Shown: positions 24,800 through 34,004, counted from the stretch's first letter. The stretch is 58,478 bases of DNA from Polyangiaceae bacterium (GCA_016929495.1 JAFGIS010000204.1:1-58478); one strand, 5' to 3'. Notes: a model not told the origin generated them from the letters alone. A program made the numbers and translations.

Positions 24800-25662
24800 T
24801 AGCGGCTTCTCAGCAACCGGTCGATGTGCTTGCGTTCCCACTCCAGAGCGCGCTCGTAGTGGCGGAAGGCTCGCTCTCGGCGGACAAACTCGGGTGGATG
24901 GAGGCTGGTGCGCCCGGAGACCCTTACTGCGGGGATCACGTGGTGCAACAGCTCGTGGAAGACGATGTAGGACACGAAGTACCGAGGCACCCACTCGATA
25001 TCCAGCACCGGATGAACGCGGACCAAGCGCTCGGCTGCGCAGTAGCTACCGAGCTTGATGGTGGCTCTCTTGCGGTGCGCCGGGTTCGTCCTTCGTCCCC
25101 ATACGGCCAGGACGTCAGCGGTCGAGGACTCGAAGTAGCGGTCAGCGAGATCAGCAACGATCGCGCTGAGGTCGTGCACCCGGCCCATGGTCCGTAACGT
25201 GCCGACCAATGGTCGAGACGCACGAATGCGGAAGCTGTTGGCATGGATGAACTCCCCGATCAGCGAGGACGCGGACCGGTCTGCATGCACGACATAGTCT
25301 GCCAGCGCACCCTGGACTCTGTCCGGGGCATCGAGGAACATCATGTGAACCCGGACCCGAAGGGTTTCGCCCTCCTGGCTGTGAGTGACCATGCGGCGCC
25401 GGTTGTCCGTGACCGCCAGCTGGACAGGCCCGTTGAACGCAAGCTGGAAGCGTCGCTCGAGAGCCTGTCGGGCGCCCTCGTGTACGAAGATCTGCGGGCC
25501 GAGTGCCGCGAACTTGAGCGGTACCTGAACTCTGGCAGGATCCGGGATCCGTACGGCGGCAGGCGCGATGCGCGGGGCGCGAAGCGAGCCGGCGGGCTCC
25601 CCCGCTCGCCGCAAGACGGGGGGCAAGAGCCACGGGAAGCTCGTCTGCTGCCTGCTGGTCAC
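24799..25662 (-). CDS. SprT-like zinc metalloprotein
   Basis: About 287 residues from the GTG at 25662. A TTG further up at 25716 would add 18 residues within AT-rich promoter-like DNA and is less likely. The C-terminal part has a zinc-peptidase motif FHELLHH (HExxH) near residue 235, followed by HPPEFVRRERAF, which could supply a third ligand. The preceding VRVHPVLDIEWVPRYFVSYI fits the strand before the active helix in SprT/YgjP-like proteins. No signal peptide is apparent, so it is cytoplasmic. SprT-type proteins cleave DNA-protein crosslinks in eukaryotes, but bacterial roles are unclear. The recA gene next door is on the same strand, 309 bases upstream. Confidence 0.6.
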   Translation of the reverse strand: MTSRQQTSFPWLLPPVLRRAGEPAGSLRAPRIAPAAVRIPDPARVQVPLKFAALGPQIFVHEGARQALERRFQLAFNGPVQLAVTDNRRRMVTHSQEGETLRVRVHMMFLDAPDRVQGALADYVVHADRSASSLIGEFIHANSFRIRASRPLVGTLRTMGRVHDLSAIVADLADRYFESSTADVLAVWGRRTNPAHRKRATIKLGSYCAAERLVRVHPVLDIEWVPRYFVSYIVFHELLHHVIPAVRVSGRTSLHPPEFVRRERAFRHYERALEWERKHIDRLLRSR

Positions 25663-25817
25663 CAGTTTCGAGTATGAGCCGCGCGGAGAGGCGTCAAGGA
25701 ACTGAGAAATATGCAATAATTACAATGATATAGCCCAGAAGCGGCTACCAGCCTGTGCCCACTCCCTAAGTGCCCGAGTCCGCTCGGGTTCCCGCTATCG
25801 GGCCCGGTATTTCCCGC

Positions 25818-25913
25818 ACAACTTTGCCCCAGGCCGCCCCCAGGCCTGCCCCAGCCTTCCCCCTCGGCTCCAGCTTGGACCCAGGTTGCCTCCAGGTTGC
25901 TCACAGTTGCGCG
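25818..25913. repeat. Short array with 11-bp period (CCAGG core)
   Basis: CCAGG-like cores start at 25829, 25840, 25851, 25870, 25881 and 25892, with degenerate units at 25818, 25862 and 25903. Spacing is 11 bases apart from one 8-base slip. The unit consensus is about CCAGGYTGCCC. The array lies 58 bases beyond the recA stop, between recA and the SprT-like gene. The period is about one helical turn. Confidence 0.55.
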
Positions 25914-25970
25914 GATGACCTGGCGAGAACCTCGGATTTCGTTCTGGGTCCCTCCCAGACCGAACGCTCG

Positions 25971-27107
25971 TCACCCGGCGCGAGAGGCTTTGCGGGACGG
26001 CCCACCGCCGGAGGCCTCCGCACCCGAACGTTGCCCCTTGGCAGGTGCAGATGCTTGCTCGGGCGCGGGTCCAGAGTGCCCGCGGCGGGCGACTCCGTGC
26101 CGTTCGAGTATGGCTCGCTCGATCCGGTCCATGACGTCCGCGTGTTCCTCCAGGTAGCGCCGAACCGTGTCCCTGCCCTGGCCGATACGTTCGCCGTCCA
26201 GAGAGTACCAGGCGCCACTCTTGTGCACGACCCCCTCGTCCACGGCCATGTCCACGACCTCGCCCGACCTGCTGATCCCTGTCCCGTACAGGATGTCGAA
26301 CTCCACCTCCCGGAAGGGAGGCGCGAGCTTGTTCTTGACCACCTTCACCCGGGTCCGATTGCCGACGACGACCATCTCCTTGCCATCGGAGGGCGATGCC
26401 TCCTTGAGCGCCCCAATCCGCCGCACATCGAGCCGAAGTGATGCATAGAACTTGAGTGCATTGCCTCCCGGGGTGGTCTCCGGGTTGCCGAACATGACCC
26501 CGATTTTCATGCGGATTTGGTTGGTGAAGAAGATCATGCACTGGGAGCGGGCGACCGTGCCAGTGAGCTTGCGCAGGGCTTGGCTCATGAGCCGAGCCTG
26601 TAGGCCCACGTGGGCATCCCCCATGTCTCCTTCGATCTCCGCCTTGGGGACCAACGCAGCCACCGAGTCGACCACCACGAGGTCAACCGCGCCGGACCGG
26701 ACGAGCATGTCGGCAATCTCCAGTGCCTGCTCCCCGAAGTCGGGTTGACTGATGAGAAGCTCTTCGGTCTTGACACCCAGCTTGCGTGCGTAGGTGACGT
26801 CGAGGGCATGCTCGGCATCGATGAATGCGGCCACGCCCCCCTGGCGCTGCACGCTCGCGATGGCATGCAGCGTCAAGGTGGTCTTGCCGCTCGATTCTGG
26901 ACCGAAGACCTCGACGATGCGCCCGCGGGGGTAGCCTCCGATGCCGAATGCGATGTCCAGGCCGAGCGAGCCGCTCGGTACCACGGGAACATCACCGTGA
27001 ATCGTGTCGCCTTCGCCGAGCCGCATGATCGCGCCGCGGCCGAACTCCTTCTCGACGTTGGCGATTGCGAGTTCGAGCGCTTTGCTCTTCTGCTTGGCGT
27101 CTTCCAT
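25971..27107 (-). CDS. recA: Recombinase RecA
   Basis: 378 residues and unmistakable. It has [20 protein letters not shown] at the N-terminus, Walker [11 protein letters not shown], the [20 protein letters not shown] block (Walker B and L1), and [19 protein letters not shown] (L2). The C-terminal tail is longer than usual and rich in Ala/Gly/Ser/Arg/Lys rather than acidic. RecA forms filaments on single-stranded DNA, drives strand exchange and stimulates LexA self-cleavage. The ATG at 27107 is preceded by GGAG. A LexA-box-like site at 27206-27222 lies about 100 bases upstream, pointing to SOS control. Confidence 0.98.
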   Translation of the reverse strand: MEDAKQKSKALELAIANVEKEFGRGAIMRLGEGDTIHGDVPVVPSGSLGLDIAFGIGGYPRGRIVEVFGPESSGKTTLTLHAIASVQRQGGVAAFIDAEHALDVTYARKLGVKTEELLISQPDFGEQALEIADMLVRSGAVDLVVVDSVAALVPKAEIEGDMGDAHVGLQARLMSQALRKLTGTVARSQCMIFFTNQIRMKIGVMFGNPETTPGGNALKFYASLRLDVRRIGALKEASPSDGKEMVVVGNRTRVKVVKNKLAPPFREVEFDILYGTGISRSGEVVDMAVDEGVVHKSGAWYSLDGERIGQGRDTVRRYLEEHADVMDRIERAILERHGVARRGHSGPAPEQASAPAKGQRSGAEASGGGPSRKASRAG

Positions 27108-27205
27108 GCTGGTCTCCAGACAGTACCAATACTGATGAGCGATCGTGCGCCCACCGCGCCGCCATCTCGTCAGGAGTCACGACGCCCGGGAACAGCCGAC
27201 ACATA

Positions 27206-27222
27206 CTGTACGGTTGTTCAGC
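27206..27222. promoter_or_regulatory. Candidate LexA box upstream of recA
   Basis: CTGTACGGTTGTTCAGC fits the pattern I recall for Myxococcus xanthus LexA (CTRHAMRYBYGTTCAGS) at 16 of 17 positions; position 8 is G rather than Y. It lies 99-115 bases upstream of the recA start codon on the other strand. Confidence 0.6.
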
Positions 27223-27308
27223 TGTCAACACGCGGCGCTCGTGCGGCCACTGTCGGCCGCCAGGCAGACCGAAGCGAACTCGGGGTCGGCCGAGCGCGGG
27301 CGAGCTCC

Positions 27309-27482
27309 TCAGTTGAGGGCGCTCCGACCCGCGCCGCCGTGGCCACCACTGACCAAAGCCTCCAGCTCCTCGACGACCCAGCACTGCAGCATGCTCGGCG
27401 TGAGCTCCACGTCTCTGTCGGCCCGGGCCATGCGCGCCTCGAGTCTCGATTCCAGTCTGTGTTTGAGCGTTTCCAGATCCAT
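27309..27482 (-). CDS. Small hypothetical protein between recA and the CorC-like gene
   Basis: 57 residues from the ATG at 27482 (MDLETLKHRLESRLEARMAR), predicted helical and amphipathic, followed by ELTPSMLQCWVVEELEALV. The frame stays open upstream to 27653, only 28 bases from the stop of the CorC-like gene. A longer product with another start is therefore possible. I do not recognise it. It is listed because the composition (Leu/Glu-rich helices) looks more protein-like than the spurious frames around it. Confidence 0.35.
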   Translation of the reverse strand: MDLETLKHRLESRLEARMARADRDVELTPSMLQCWVVEELEALVSGGHGGAGRSALN

Positions 27483-27681
27483 GCCCGTGTGTTCGGGCAC
27501 CGCGCACACAAGAGTTATCAGGCCTTCGTTTCGCACGGTGGCTCCGTCGCAGAGTGGGGTAGCTCCAAAGTAGCCCGTTATCCAGGTGTCGCAAGGCGGC
27601 CAGGTCAGCTCAGTCGACCGGCCAAAGGGCCAAGCAGGGTCCTGGATCGGCAACCGCGGCCGGGTGGGGTGCGCTCCACCT

Positions 27682-28935
27682 TCAGGGGTGGCGCGATGGC
27701 GGGATCGATACCGAGCGGGCTTCGCTGGTGATCTGTACGTGCTCGACCCGTCGCGCGCTGGCGCGAAGCACGTCGAACCGATGGCCGTGCCAGCTAACGC
27801 TGTCTCCCGTCCGTGGCAAACGGCCGACGAGTTCGGCCACGAATCCGCCGATCGTCACCATCTCGACTTCTTCATCCACTCCGAGAAGCTCGAAGACCTT
27901 GCGCGTCTCGGCCAGGCCCCGGCACACCAGGCTGCCGTCGGGCCTACGGGTGATGCGCGAATCCACCCTGTCGCTTTCGTCCTCGATTTCACCGACGATT
28001 TCCTCCAGAACGTCCTCCAGCGTCACGATGCCCTGGATGCCTCCGTATTCGTCGACGACGAACGCCAGGTGTCGTCGCTGCTCCTGGAACGTCCGGAGCA
28101 GCCGCTCGAGTGGCTGCTGAGCCGGCACCACGAGCATCGCACCCAGCAAGCTCTTCCAGTTGGGCGGGGCCTCGTGCTCCCGAAGCTGGAACAGGAGTTC
28201 CTTGGCGAGGACGACGCCCTCGACGCGGTCGAGGTCCCCGTCGGGAGTGAACGGGAATCGGCTGTGTCCCGTGCGTCGAATAACGGCCAGGTTCTCCTCG
28301 AGCGTGCGGTCGCCGGATAGATACGCGACGCTGTTGCGAGGCACCATGACATCGTACGCGGTAAGCTCGCGCAGAGCCACGGCTCCCTCGATGATGTCGG
28401 CGGCGCGGGCTGTGACCGCCCCGTGGGTTCGGCCGAGACTCGCCAGTAGCCGGATCTCCTCGAGACTGGTGACCGGAGCCTGTTCGCTGCGCCGACGCAG
28501 TATGCGAGAGAACGCGCTCGTGAGCACCAGTAGCGGCATCAGCGCGATCGTGAGCGCTCTGACGAAGTAGGCCACCGGCGTGGTCAGTCGCCGTACGAAG
28601 ATCACTCCGAGCGTCTTCGGAACGATCTCGCCGAGTAGCAGGACGACGCCCGTGAACACGAGGGAGAACACCCAGAGCGTGTGGGCGCCGAATACCGCGA
28701 CGTAGCTGGCGCCTCCAATCGCGCCTCCCAGGACGTTGGCGGCGGTGTTGACCACCAGGATGGCCGATATGGGCGCGTCGATCTGTTCTTTGAAGCGTCT
28801 GAGGATGCGAGCCGTTCTGGACTCGTTCAGCGCCTCGATCTGCGAGCGCTGGATGCTGAGCAACACAGCCTCGGAGATGGAGCAGAGGAACGTGAAGACG
28901 AGGGCGGAGGCTACCGTGATTGCGAAGACCACCAT
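27682..28935 (-). CDS. CorC/HlyC-type (CNNM) membrane protein with CBS pair
   Basis: 417 residues. The N-terminal CNNM domain has four hydrophobic segments (TVASALVFTFLCSISEAVLL, VVLLLGEIVPKTLGV). A CBS pair follows (YDVMVPRNSVAYLSGDRTLE near 200 and FVVDEYGGIQGIVTLEDVLEEIVGEI near 300). A C-terminal CorC_HlyC transporter-associated domain ends the protein (VEMVTIGGFVAELVGRLPRTGDSV). Family members are implicated in Mg2+/Co2+ efflux and in tolerance to stress, despite the hemolysin name. No signal for partners nearby: recA lies downstream and a kinase gene upstream, each separated by repeats or hairpins. Confidence 0.92.
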   Translation of the reverse strand: MVVFAITVASALVFTFLCSISEAVLLSIQRSQIEALNESRTARILRRFKEQIDAPISAILVVNTAANVLGGAIGGASYVAVFGAHTLWVFSLVFTGVVLLLGEIVPKTLGVIFVRRLTTPVAYFVRALTIALMPLLVLTSAFSRILRRRSEQAPVTSLEEIRLLASLGRTHGAVTARAADIIEGAVALRELTAYDVMVPRNSVAYLSGDRTLEENLAVIRRTGHSRFPFTPDGDLDRVEGVVLAKELLFQLREHEAPPNWKSLLGAMLVVPAQQPLERLLRTFQEQRRHLAFVVDEYGGIQGIVTLEDVLEEIVGEIEDESDRVDSRITRRPDGSLVCRGLAETRKVFELLGVDEEVEMVTIGGFVAELVGRLPRTGDSVSWHGHRFDVLRASARRVEHVQITSEARSVSIPPSRHP

Positions 28936-29140
28936 GCAGTTGCCCTTCCGCGCTCGCCGCTTCGCTCCGGTACAGTGGCACCTGCCAACGGCACGAGCCT
29001 ACAGCAGCGGTCCGTCTCACGGAACGTTTCAAAAGAACAACGAGTAAAGCCAGTCATGCTGGGCCGAGGGTCCTCGCTAGTACGAGCCTCAGCGCGTGTG
29101 GGGTACCGCCGAGGACCGTTCCACGATCCAAACCGGCGCT

Positions 29141-29169
29141 CTAGTGCATCGTTTCAATTGAAACGATGC
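29141..29169. repeat. Palindrome, second member of the 28-bp family
   Basis: GCATCGTTTC and GAAACGATGC flank a central AATT, giving a perfect 24-bp palindrome at 29146-29169. With the preceding CTAGT it matches the complement of 24773-24801 at all but one position. Confidence 0.75.
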
Positions 29170-29208
29170 CCAAGAGCCAGGGGTGCCGCGGCTCAGACGA
29201 GTGGGTTC

Positions 29209-29258
29209 GGGGCCGGAAGCGCCGCCTTCGCCCAGCTGGGGGCGGCGCTTCCGGCCCC
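29209..29258. terminator. Perfect 18-bp-stem hairpin
   Basis: Arms 29209-29226 and 29241-29258 are exact reverse complements (GGGGCCGGAAGCGCCGCC on the left). They enclose a 14-base loop that itself contains the palindrome CCCAGCTGGG. It lies about 50 bases past the stop of the minus-strand kinase gene. There is no T run on either side, so a non-classical terminator or mRNA stabiliser is likely. Confidence 0.7.
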
Positions 29259-29306
29259 TCAACTCAATCAAAAACGCGGTACTAGCCTTGCTGGGGCCTG
29301 ATGGCA

Positions 29307-30674
29307 CTACTCGCGTGCGACCTTGGCACGGCTCGCTGCGATGGGCAGCGCCTGGCGGACCGGATCCTGTCCAAGACCGAGCCCGCGTGCCACGGACTGG
29401 ACGAGCGAAATCGGCTGCTGTTCGCCTCGGGCCAGGCGGGACGAAGGCATTGGCACCTTCGGGTGTTCTCCAAAGGGCGACCGGACAGCCGGATTGTACT
29501 CTCTCATTGACACGGCCGCGACCGGCGCGTCCGCGAACGGAAGCGACACTGGCTCGCCAGCTGATGCGTCCGCCATCAGGTGGCCGAGCACGCCGCCTAC
29601 GACGGCGCCCGCGATGGCGCTCGAAAGCGCGATCAATTGGCGCGCCGAGCTCTGACCTTCGAACCAGTGCCACCAGCGTACTCCGACGGGCAGAACCCTC
29701 GACGGCATGCCCGTGGTCGCGAGCGAGGGGCGTCCCGAGCGAAGCTCTCGCGGACCGGTAGAGAGTCGGTCGGTTGCGCGGCGGCGCGCGATGGACGCTC
29801 GTTCGGCGCCGGATGCGGAAAGGCGCCACGCGATGCGTTCGAGCTGCTCGGCCAGCTGCCGAGCGCTGCCGAGGCGGGCTTCTCGATCCTTGACCAGGCA
29901 CGCTTCGACGAGCGAGCAGAGCTCCGGATCGACACGGGGCGCGGCTTGACTGAGCGGACGGTGAGGCGTCTGCAAGATGTTGAAGATGAGCGCGCGATAG
30001 TTGTTGCCGCCGAAGGGGTGCTGGCCGCTGAGGCACTCGTAGAGCAGCACGCCGAACGACCAGAGATCGGTTCGTTCGTCCACGCTCTCGGCGCCGCACG
30101 CCTGCTCCGGGCTCATGTACTCCACCGCTCCCAGCATGGCGCCGTTGCCGGTTCGAAGACACCCGTCCGTTCGCGAGCCGAGTATCTTGCTGACGCCGAA
30201 ATCGAGCAGGCGTGCCACGGGCTCGCAGCCTTGGTCCGCCGGGACGAGAAAGACGTTGCCGCTCGACAGATCTCGATGAACCAGTCCGGCGCGGTGGGCG
30301 GCTTCCAGTGCCCGCGCGACCTGCGAAAAGAGCACGCAAGCACTGAGGTGGGGCAGAACCCGCTCGCGCGCCAGTCGCTGTTCGAGGCTCTCGCCAGCCA
30401 GCAGCTCCATCACGAGGTAGGGACGTCCGTCTTGGGCCCGTCCCGCATCGAGCACGCTGACGACATTGGGATGATGCAGCTGGCCGGTGGCGCGCGCCTC
30501 GCGGACGAAGCGCTCTATCGCCTGGGAATTGCCCACTAGGTACGGCAGGAGGAACTTGATTGCGAAATCACGGTCGGTGCGCTCATTTCGAGCCGCCCAC
30601 ACCTCGCCCATGCCGCCCTCACCCAGCCGGCGCAGCAGACGGTACTTGCCCGAGATCCGATCGCCTTGTTTCAC
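29307..30674 (-). CDS. Ser/Thr protein kinase, membrane-anchored
   Basis: 455 residues from a GTG. The kinase domain at about 10-275 is complete: LGEGGMGEVW, FAIKFL, VHRDLSSGNVFL, LDFGVSK, YMSPEQ and DLWSFGVLLYECL. A Ser/Arg-rich juxtamembrane stretch follows. A hydrophobic Gly/Ala-rich segment (IALSSAIAGAVVGGVLGHLM, near 345-365) is the probable membrane helix, with a short unstructured C-terminus of about 90 residues and no known sensor domain. Hanks kinases of this group phosphorylate regulators controlling development, metabolism or division in myxobacteria. The gene is monocistronic as far as can be seen. Confidence 0.92.
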   Translation of the reverse strand: MKQGDRISGKYRLLRRLGEGGMGEVWAARNERTDRDFAIKFLLPYLVGNSQAIERFVREARATGQLHHPNVVSVLDAGRAQDGRPYLVMELLAGESLEQRLARERVLPHLSACVLFSQVARALEAAHRAGLVHRDLSSGNVFLVPADQGCEPVARLLDFGVSKILGSRTDGCLRTGNGAMLGAVEYMSPEQACGAESVDERTDLWSFGVLLYECLSGQHPFGGNNYRALIFNILQTPHRPLSQAAPRVDPELCSLVEACLVKDREARLGSARQLAEQLERIAWRLSASGAERASIARRRATDRLSTGPRELRSGRPSLATTGMPSRVLPVGVRWWHWFEGQSSARQLIALSSAIAGAVVGGVLGHLMADASAGEPVSLPFADAPVAAVSMREYNPAVRSPFGEHPKVPMPSSRLARGEQQPISLVQSVARGLGLGQDPVRQALPIAASRAKVARE

Positions 30675-30896
30675 GCCGTGGAATCTGACCGGAATCCCGG
30701 CGAGCGGACAAAATAGCGGCGTTTCCGGGTCCGTCGCTCGGGCCAGCGCCGGCCGGATAACCCATGCAATATCGGTCAGTTGCCGCCACGTACCGATGAC
30801 GTGACCGAACGGAGGGCCAAATGCTCAGAACGCCACGCCACGGCCCCCGGGCAGCGCTCCTCGGGGCACCCCAGGTGCGCTGCTACGGACCGCTGC

Positions 30897-32045
30897 TCAG
30901 TTGACGCGCTGCGCGCGGGCCAGCTGCTGCTGCTGCTGCTGGAGGAAGCGCGCCACTTCGCGAGAACATTCCGCGGCGAACTGCTTCACTTCCCTGCGGG
31001 GGGAACCGGCCAAGGCGTTGAGCAACTTGGTCACCTTGTCGATTTCGCGTTTCTGGAACAGGGCCTGGAAGTAGTTGTTCGCGAGGCGCACGTCGCTCGC
31101 CATCTTGGCCTCGTGCGGCTGCAATAGCTCGATGACGGCGCCGAGGTCGCCCTTCTGCCCGTACAGGGCCGACAAGCTGACGAGCGCCAGGGCGTCGTTG
31201 GGGTTGCGCACCACGGCTTGCTTGGCGTACTCGAGCGCCTTGTCGCGTGTCTCTTCCCGGGCGGCAAACACGCCCTGAACTGCGACGTACGGCGCTGCAG
31301 TCTTCTTGTTGGGTTCGGCTTGCGCCAATTCCTCGACGCGCGCGAGCGCCGCCTCCTCGCCGTCACTGTCTCGGATCTGGGAGAACAGATAGGCCCACGC
31401 GTCCACCGAGTTGCAGTCGGTGTTGATCGCGCGCTCGATCATCGTGCGCTCGGAGTCGGGATCGTCCTTGCCCTTGTAGACCCTTGCAAGGTGGATGGAC
31501 GGAATCGGGCTTTCGGGCAGGAGGTTCTGGGCGCCTTTGAGTGTTGCTTCCGCCTCGTCCCACTTGTTCTGCTGCAGTTGCGCCACTCCGAGCCCTACCC
31601 AGTCATCACCCGTACCGCCTGTCGCGACGAGCCAAGCGAGCACCTTCTCGGCTCGTTCGAAGCGCCCGTGCTTCATGAGCTCCTGCGCGTACAGTCGTCC
31701 ACGCTCGAGCTCCTGCTTGTTCTCCTGCCAGTGCTTCTCGAGCCCGTTGAGCAGATCCTCCAGGCCGATGGCAATGGGACGCCCCTCGGCATCCTGTACC
31801 TGTACGGCTGGCCCATTGAAACCGAGCAGACGCCACATCTCGTTCGTGTCGACCGCCAACGGGCCCTTCTTCAGGGCTTCGAGCAACTCTTCCTTGGGCT
31901 GGCTCAGCGGCACGACGATCAGGGCATTGCCGGGAACTCCGCTCGGGAATGCGTTGGGCGGCGCGACGATCGCCGCCCCGCCTTGAAGCTGGAGATTGGT
32001 GGGTCTGGAGGCTCCGGGACCGCCCGGTGCATTCGGCTGGCTCAT
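30897..32045 (-). CDS. TPR-repeat protein
   Basis: 382 residues from the ATG at 32045, which has a good GAGGA site upstream. The first ~60 residues are Pro/Gly/Ala-rich. The rest is helical with TPR-type units (AEKVLAWLVATGGTGDDWVG, WDEAEATLKGAQNLLPESP, KALEYAKQAVVRNPNDALAL). The C-terminus has a run of five glutamines in FLQQQQQQLARAQ. No signal peptide or membrane segment, so it is cytoplasmic and probably a scaffold. I cannot assign a partner. It is flanked by divergent and unrelated genes and appears to be alone in its transcript. Confidence 0.75.
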   Translation of the reverse strand: MSQPNAPGGPGASRPTNLQLQGGAAIVAPPNAFPSGVPGNALIVVPLSQPKEELLEALKKGPLAVDTNEMWRLLGFNGPAVQVQDAEGRPIAIGLEDLLNGLEKHWQENKQELERGRLYAQELMKHGRFERAEKVLAWLVATGGTGDDWVGLGVAQLQQNKWDEAEATLKGAQNLLPESPIPSIHLARVYKGKDDPDSERTMIERAINTDCNSVDAWAYLFSQIRDSDGEEAALARVEELAQAEPNKKTAAPYVAVQGVFAAREETRDKALEYAKQAVVRNPNDALALVSLSALYGQKGDLGAVIELLQPHEAKMASDVRLANNYFQALFQKREIDKVTKLLNALAGSPRREVKQFAAECSREVARFLQQQQQQLARAQRVN

Positions 32046-32304
32046 CTGAGTTCCTCTGGCGTGTGGCTGGACGCGTAGTTGTCTGGTGCCGTGGCTCCGG
32101 TCAGGGGTCAAGACCTTGCCCCCGAGCTGTGGTCGGCCCACCGTCGTAACGACGCTCGCACGCTAGCAGCGCCGGATGAGACCGGCAACAGCACGCGCCG
32201 GGACGAGCTCGCTCCCGCGAGAGTTTCCCACAAGGCCCAAGCTGAGAGTACTCTGCGCCTCGGCCCGTGTGCGCACCGGTCCCGCGCACACCCGACCCAT
32301 CCCA

Positions 32305-32883
32305 ATGTCCACTCCTGCAAGGTTCCCGAGAATCACGGCCGCTCTGTCGGCCGCCGTCGTCGCCGTCAGCCTCTCCACCGAGGCGGGGGCGGCAGATCGG
32401 ATGGTCATCTCCAAGCCGGGCGTGCACCCGACCTATTCCGTGGAGGCTGAGCCTCATCTGCTGCTCGGCCTCATCGACCCACCTGGGCCGGCCCACGGGA
32501 CGGGTCTCGGCATCGGAGCCCGTGGAACGGTGGAGATCGTCGACAACGGATTCGTCTCGACCATCAACAACACGATCGGGGTCGGCTTCGGCCTCGATTG
32601 GACGCACTACAGCGCCGGCCCCTGCCCGGCTGACGGAGACGACTGCCGAAACAAGTTCGATTCGGTCTGGATCCCTTTGGCGATGCAGTGGAACTTCTGG
32701 CTGAGCGAGCAATGGTCCGTGTTCGGTGAGCCCGGCGTCGCCCTGCGGTTCGGAAACTCGGAGTTCCAGGTGGAACCCCTCGAGTTCTGGGCTGGCGCTC
32801 GTTGGCTGTTTGCCGAGCAGATGGCGCTGACCATGCGGGTCGGCTACCCCACCTTCAGCGTCGGGGTGTCGTTTCTCATGTAG
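32305..32883 (+). CDS. Small outer-membrane beta-barrel protein
   Basis: 192 residues from the ATG at 32305. The signal peptide is RITAALSAAVVAVSLSTEAGAA. The mature chain alternates hydrophobic and polar residues with many aromatics (TIGVGFGLDWTHYSAG, MQWNFWLSEQWSVFGEPGVA, TMRVGYPTFSVGVSFLM), the pattern of an eight-strand barrel. Two cysteines (GPCPADGDDCRNK) sit in one predicted outer loop. Family unknown. It precedes the rseP-lpxC cluster on the same strand by about 100 bases. Confidence 0.65.
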   Translation: MSTPARFPRITAALSAAVVAVSLSTEAGAADRMVISKPGVHPTYSVEAEPHLLLGLIDPPGPAHGTGLGIGARGTVEIVDNGFVSTINNTIGVGFGLDWTHYSAGPCPADGDDCRNKFDSVWIPLAMQWNFWLSEQWSVFGEPGVALRFGNSEFQVEPLEFWAGARWLFAEQMALTMRVGYPTFSVGVSFLM

Positions 32884-32984
32884 CAGGCCTGACGCCCTGC
32901 TCGCGTGTGCCCAAGGTGTACGGGGCACGGCAGATCGGGCTCGGCGCGTGCAGCGGCGCGGAGGGGAAGCTATAAAGATCGGCA

Positions 32985-34004
32985 ATGTTCTATATCGTCG
33001 CGCTCTTGGGGCTCGGGCTCCTGATGGTGGTCCACGAAGGGGGCCACCTGCTCGCGGCTCGCGCCTTCGGAATGCGCGTCATACGGTTCAGCGTGGGGTT
33101 TGGCCCAGCGTTGTGGCGCTACCAACCGAGCGGCAGTCAGACCGTCTATCAGGTCGCGCTCATCCCCTTTCTCGCGTACGTGCAGATCGCGGGGATGAAC
33201 CCCATGGAGGAGGTCGACCCGGACGACAAGGGCAGCTACGCGAATGCACCGGTACGTGCCCGCATCTCGGCCATCTTCGCCGGACCGCTTGCCAACTACC
33301 TGTTCGCGTCCGTGCTGTTCTTCACGGTGCTCATGGTCGGAGGCAAGCCAGCGCCGCCGACCACCGAGATCGAAATCATGCCGGAGGGTCCAGCCAAGAC
33401 CGCCAAGCTCCAGGACCACGACAAGGTCAGAGCCATCGATGGGAAGCCCGTCCGAACTTGGGATGCGCTGCGTGAAACCGTGCTGGCGAACCCCGGTCGC
33501 ACGCTACGCTTCGAGATAGAGCGGAAAGGTGAGCGTAGGGTCGTTCCCGTCACTCCGAAGCGGAAAGACGGCGGCGGGTTCATCGGGGTCCGGCCGGTCC
33601 CGAAGATGGTTCCCGTGACCTTCGGTGAGGCGGCGCGCGGATCCGTCGTGGCGCCTGCCGGGGTAGTCAGGGAATTCGTGGTGGTGATGGGCAAGATCGT
33701 CACCGGACAGCAACGCCCCGAGCTCACCGGACCCGTCGGTATCGTCCGCGAGACGAAGAGGGTCGCAGAGCGAAGTTGGATCGAGTACCTCTACGTGTTG
33801 GCGGTGCTGAGCGCGTACCTCGGGGCGTTCAATCTGGTTCCATTTCCAGCTCTCGACGGGGGCCGTCTCATGTTCCTGGGGTACGAGGCCACGACACGGC
33901 GGCGGCCCAATGCCAAGGTGGAGGCGCAGATCCATGCCATCGGGCTGTTGATGCTGCTCATGTTGATCGCGGTGGTGAGCATCTTCGACATCAAGGGCCC
34001 GTGA
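32985..34004 (+). CDS. rseP: RseP/S2P-type M50 membrane protease
   Basis: 339 residues. The zinc motif is HEGGH at residues 17-21 in the first membrane helix, with the second motif FPALDGGRLMF near 286-296. A single PDZ-like region sits between them (LQDHDKVRAIDGKPVRTWDA, FEIERKGERRVVPVTP). Site-2 proteases cut membrane-embedded anti-sigma factors to release envelope-stress sigma factors, and clear signal peptides. It is shorter than E. coli RseP, which has two PDZ domains. The stop overlaps the lpxC GTG by 4 bases, so lipid A synthesis and envelope proteolysis are coupled in one operon. Confidence 0.92.
   Translation: MFYIVALLGLGLLMVVHEGGHLLAARAFGMRVIRFSVGFGPALWRYQPSGSQTVYQVALIPFLAYVQIAGMNPMEEVDPDDKGSYANAPVRARISAIFAGPLANYLFASVLFFTVLMVGGKPAPPTTEIEIMPEGPAKTAKLQDHDKVRAIDGKPVRTWDALRETVLANPGRTLRFEIERKGERRVVPVTPKRKDGGGFIGVRPVPKMVPVTFGEAARGSVVAPAGVVREFVVVMGKIVTGQQRPELTGPVGIVRETKRVAERSWIEYLYVLAVLSAYLGAFNLVPFPALDGGRLMFLGYEATTRRRPNAKVEAQIHAIGLLMLLMLIAVVSIFDIKGP

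Larger units (their letters stand above)
28936..29306. other. Structured intergenic region
   Basis: Between the CorC-like gene start and the kinase stop, both on the minus strand. It holds a degenerate dispersed element near 28995-29035 (resembling the complement of 53450-53490), the 29141-29169 palindrome and the 29209-29258 hairpin. The CorC promoter must lie in the left part. Confidence 0.55.
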
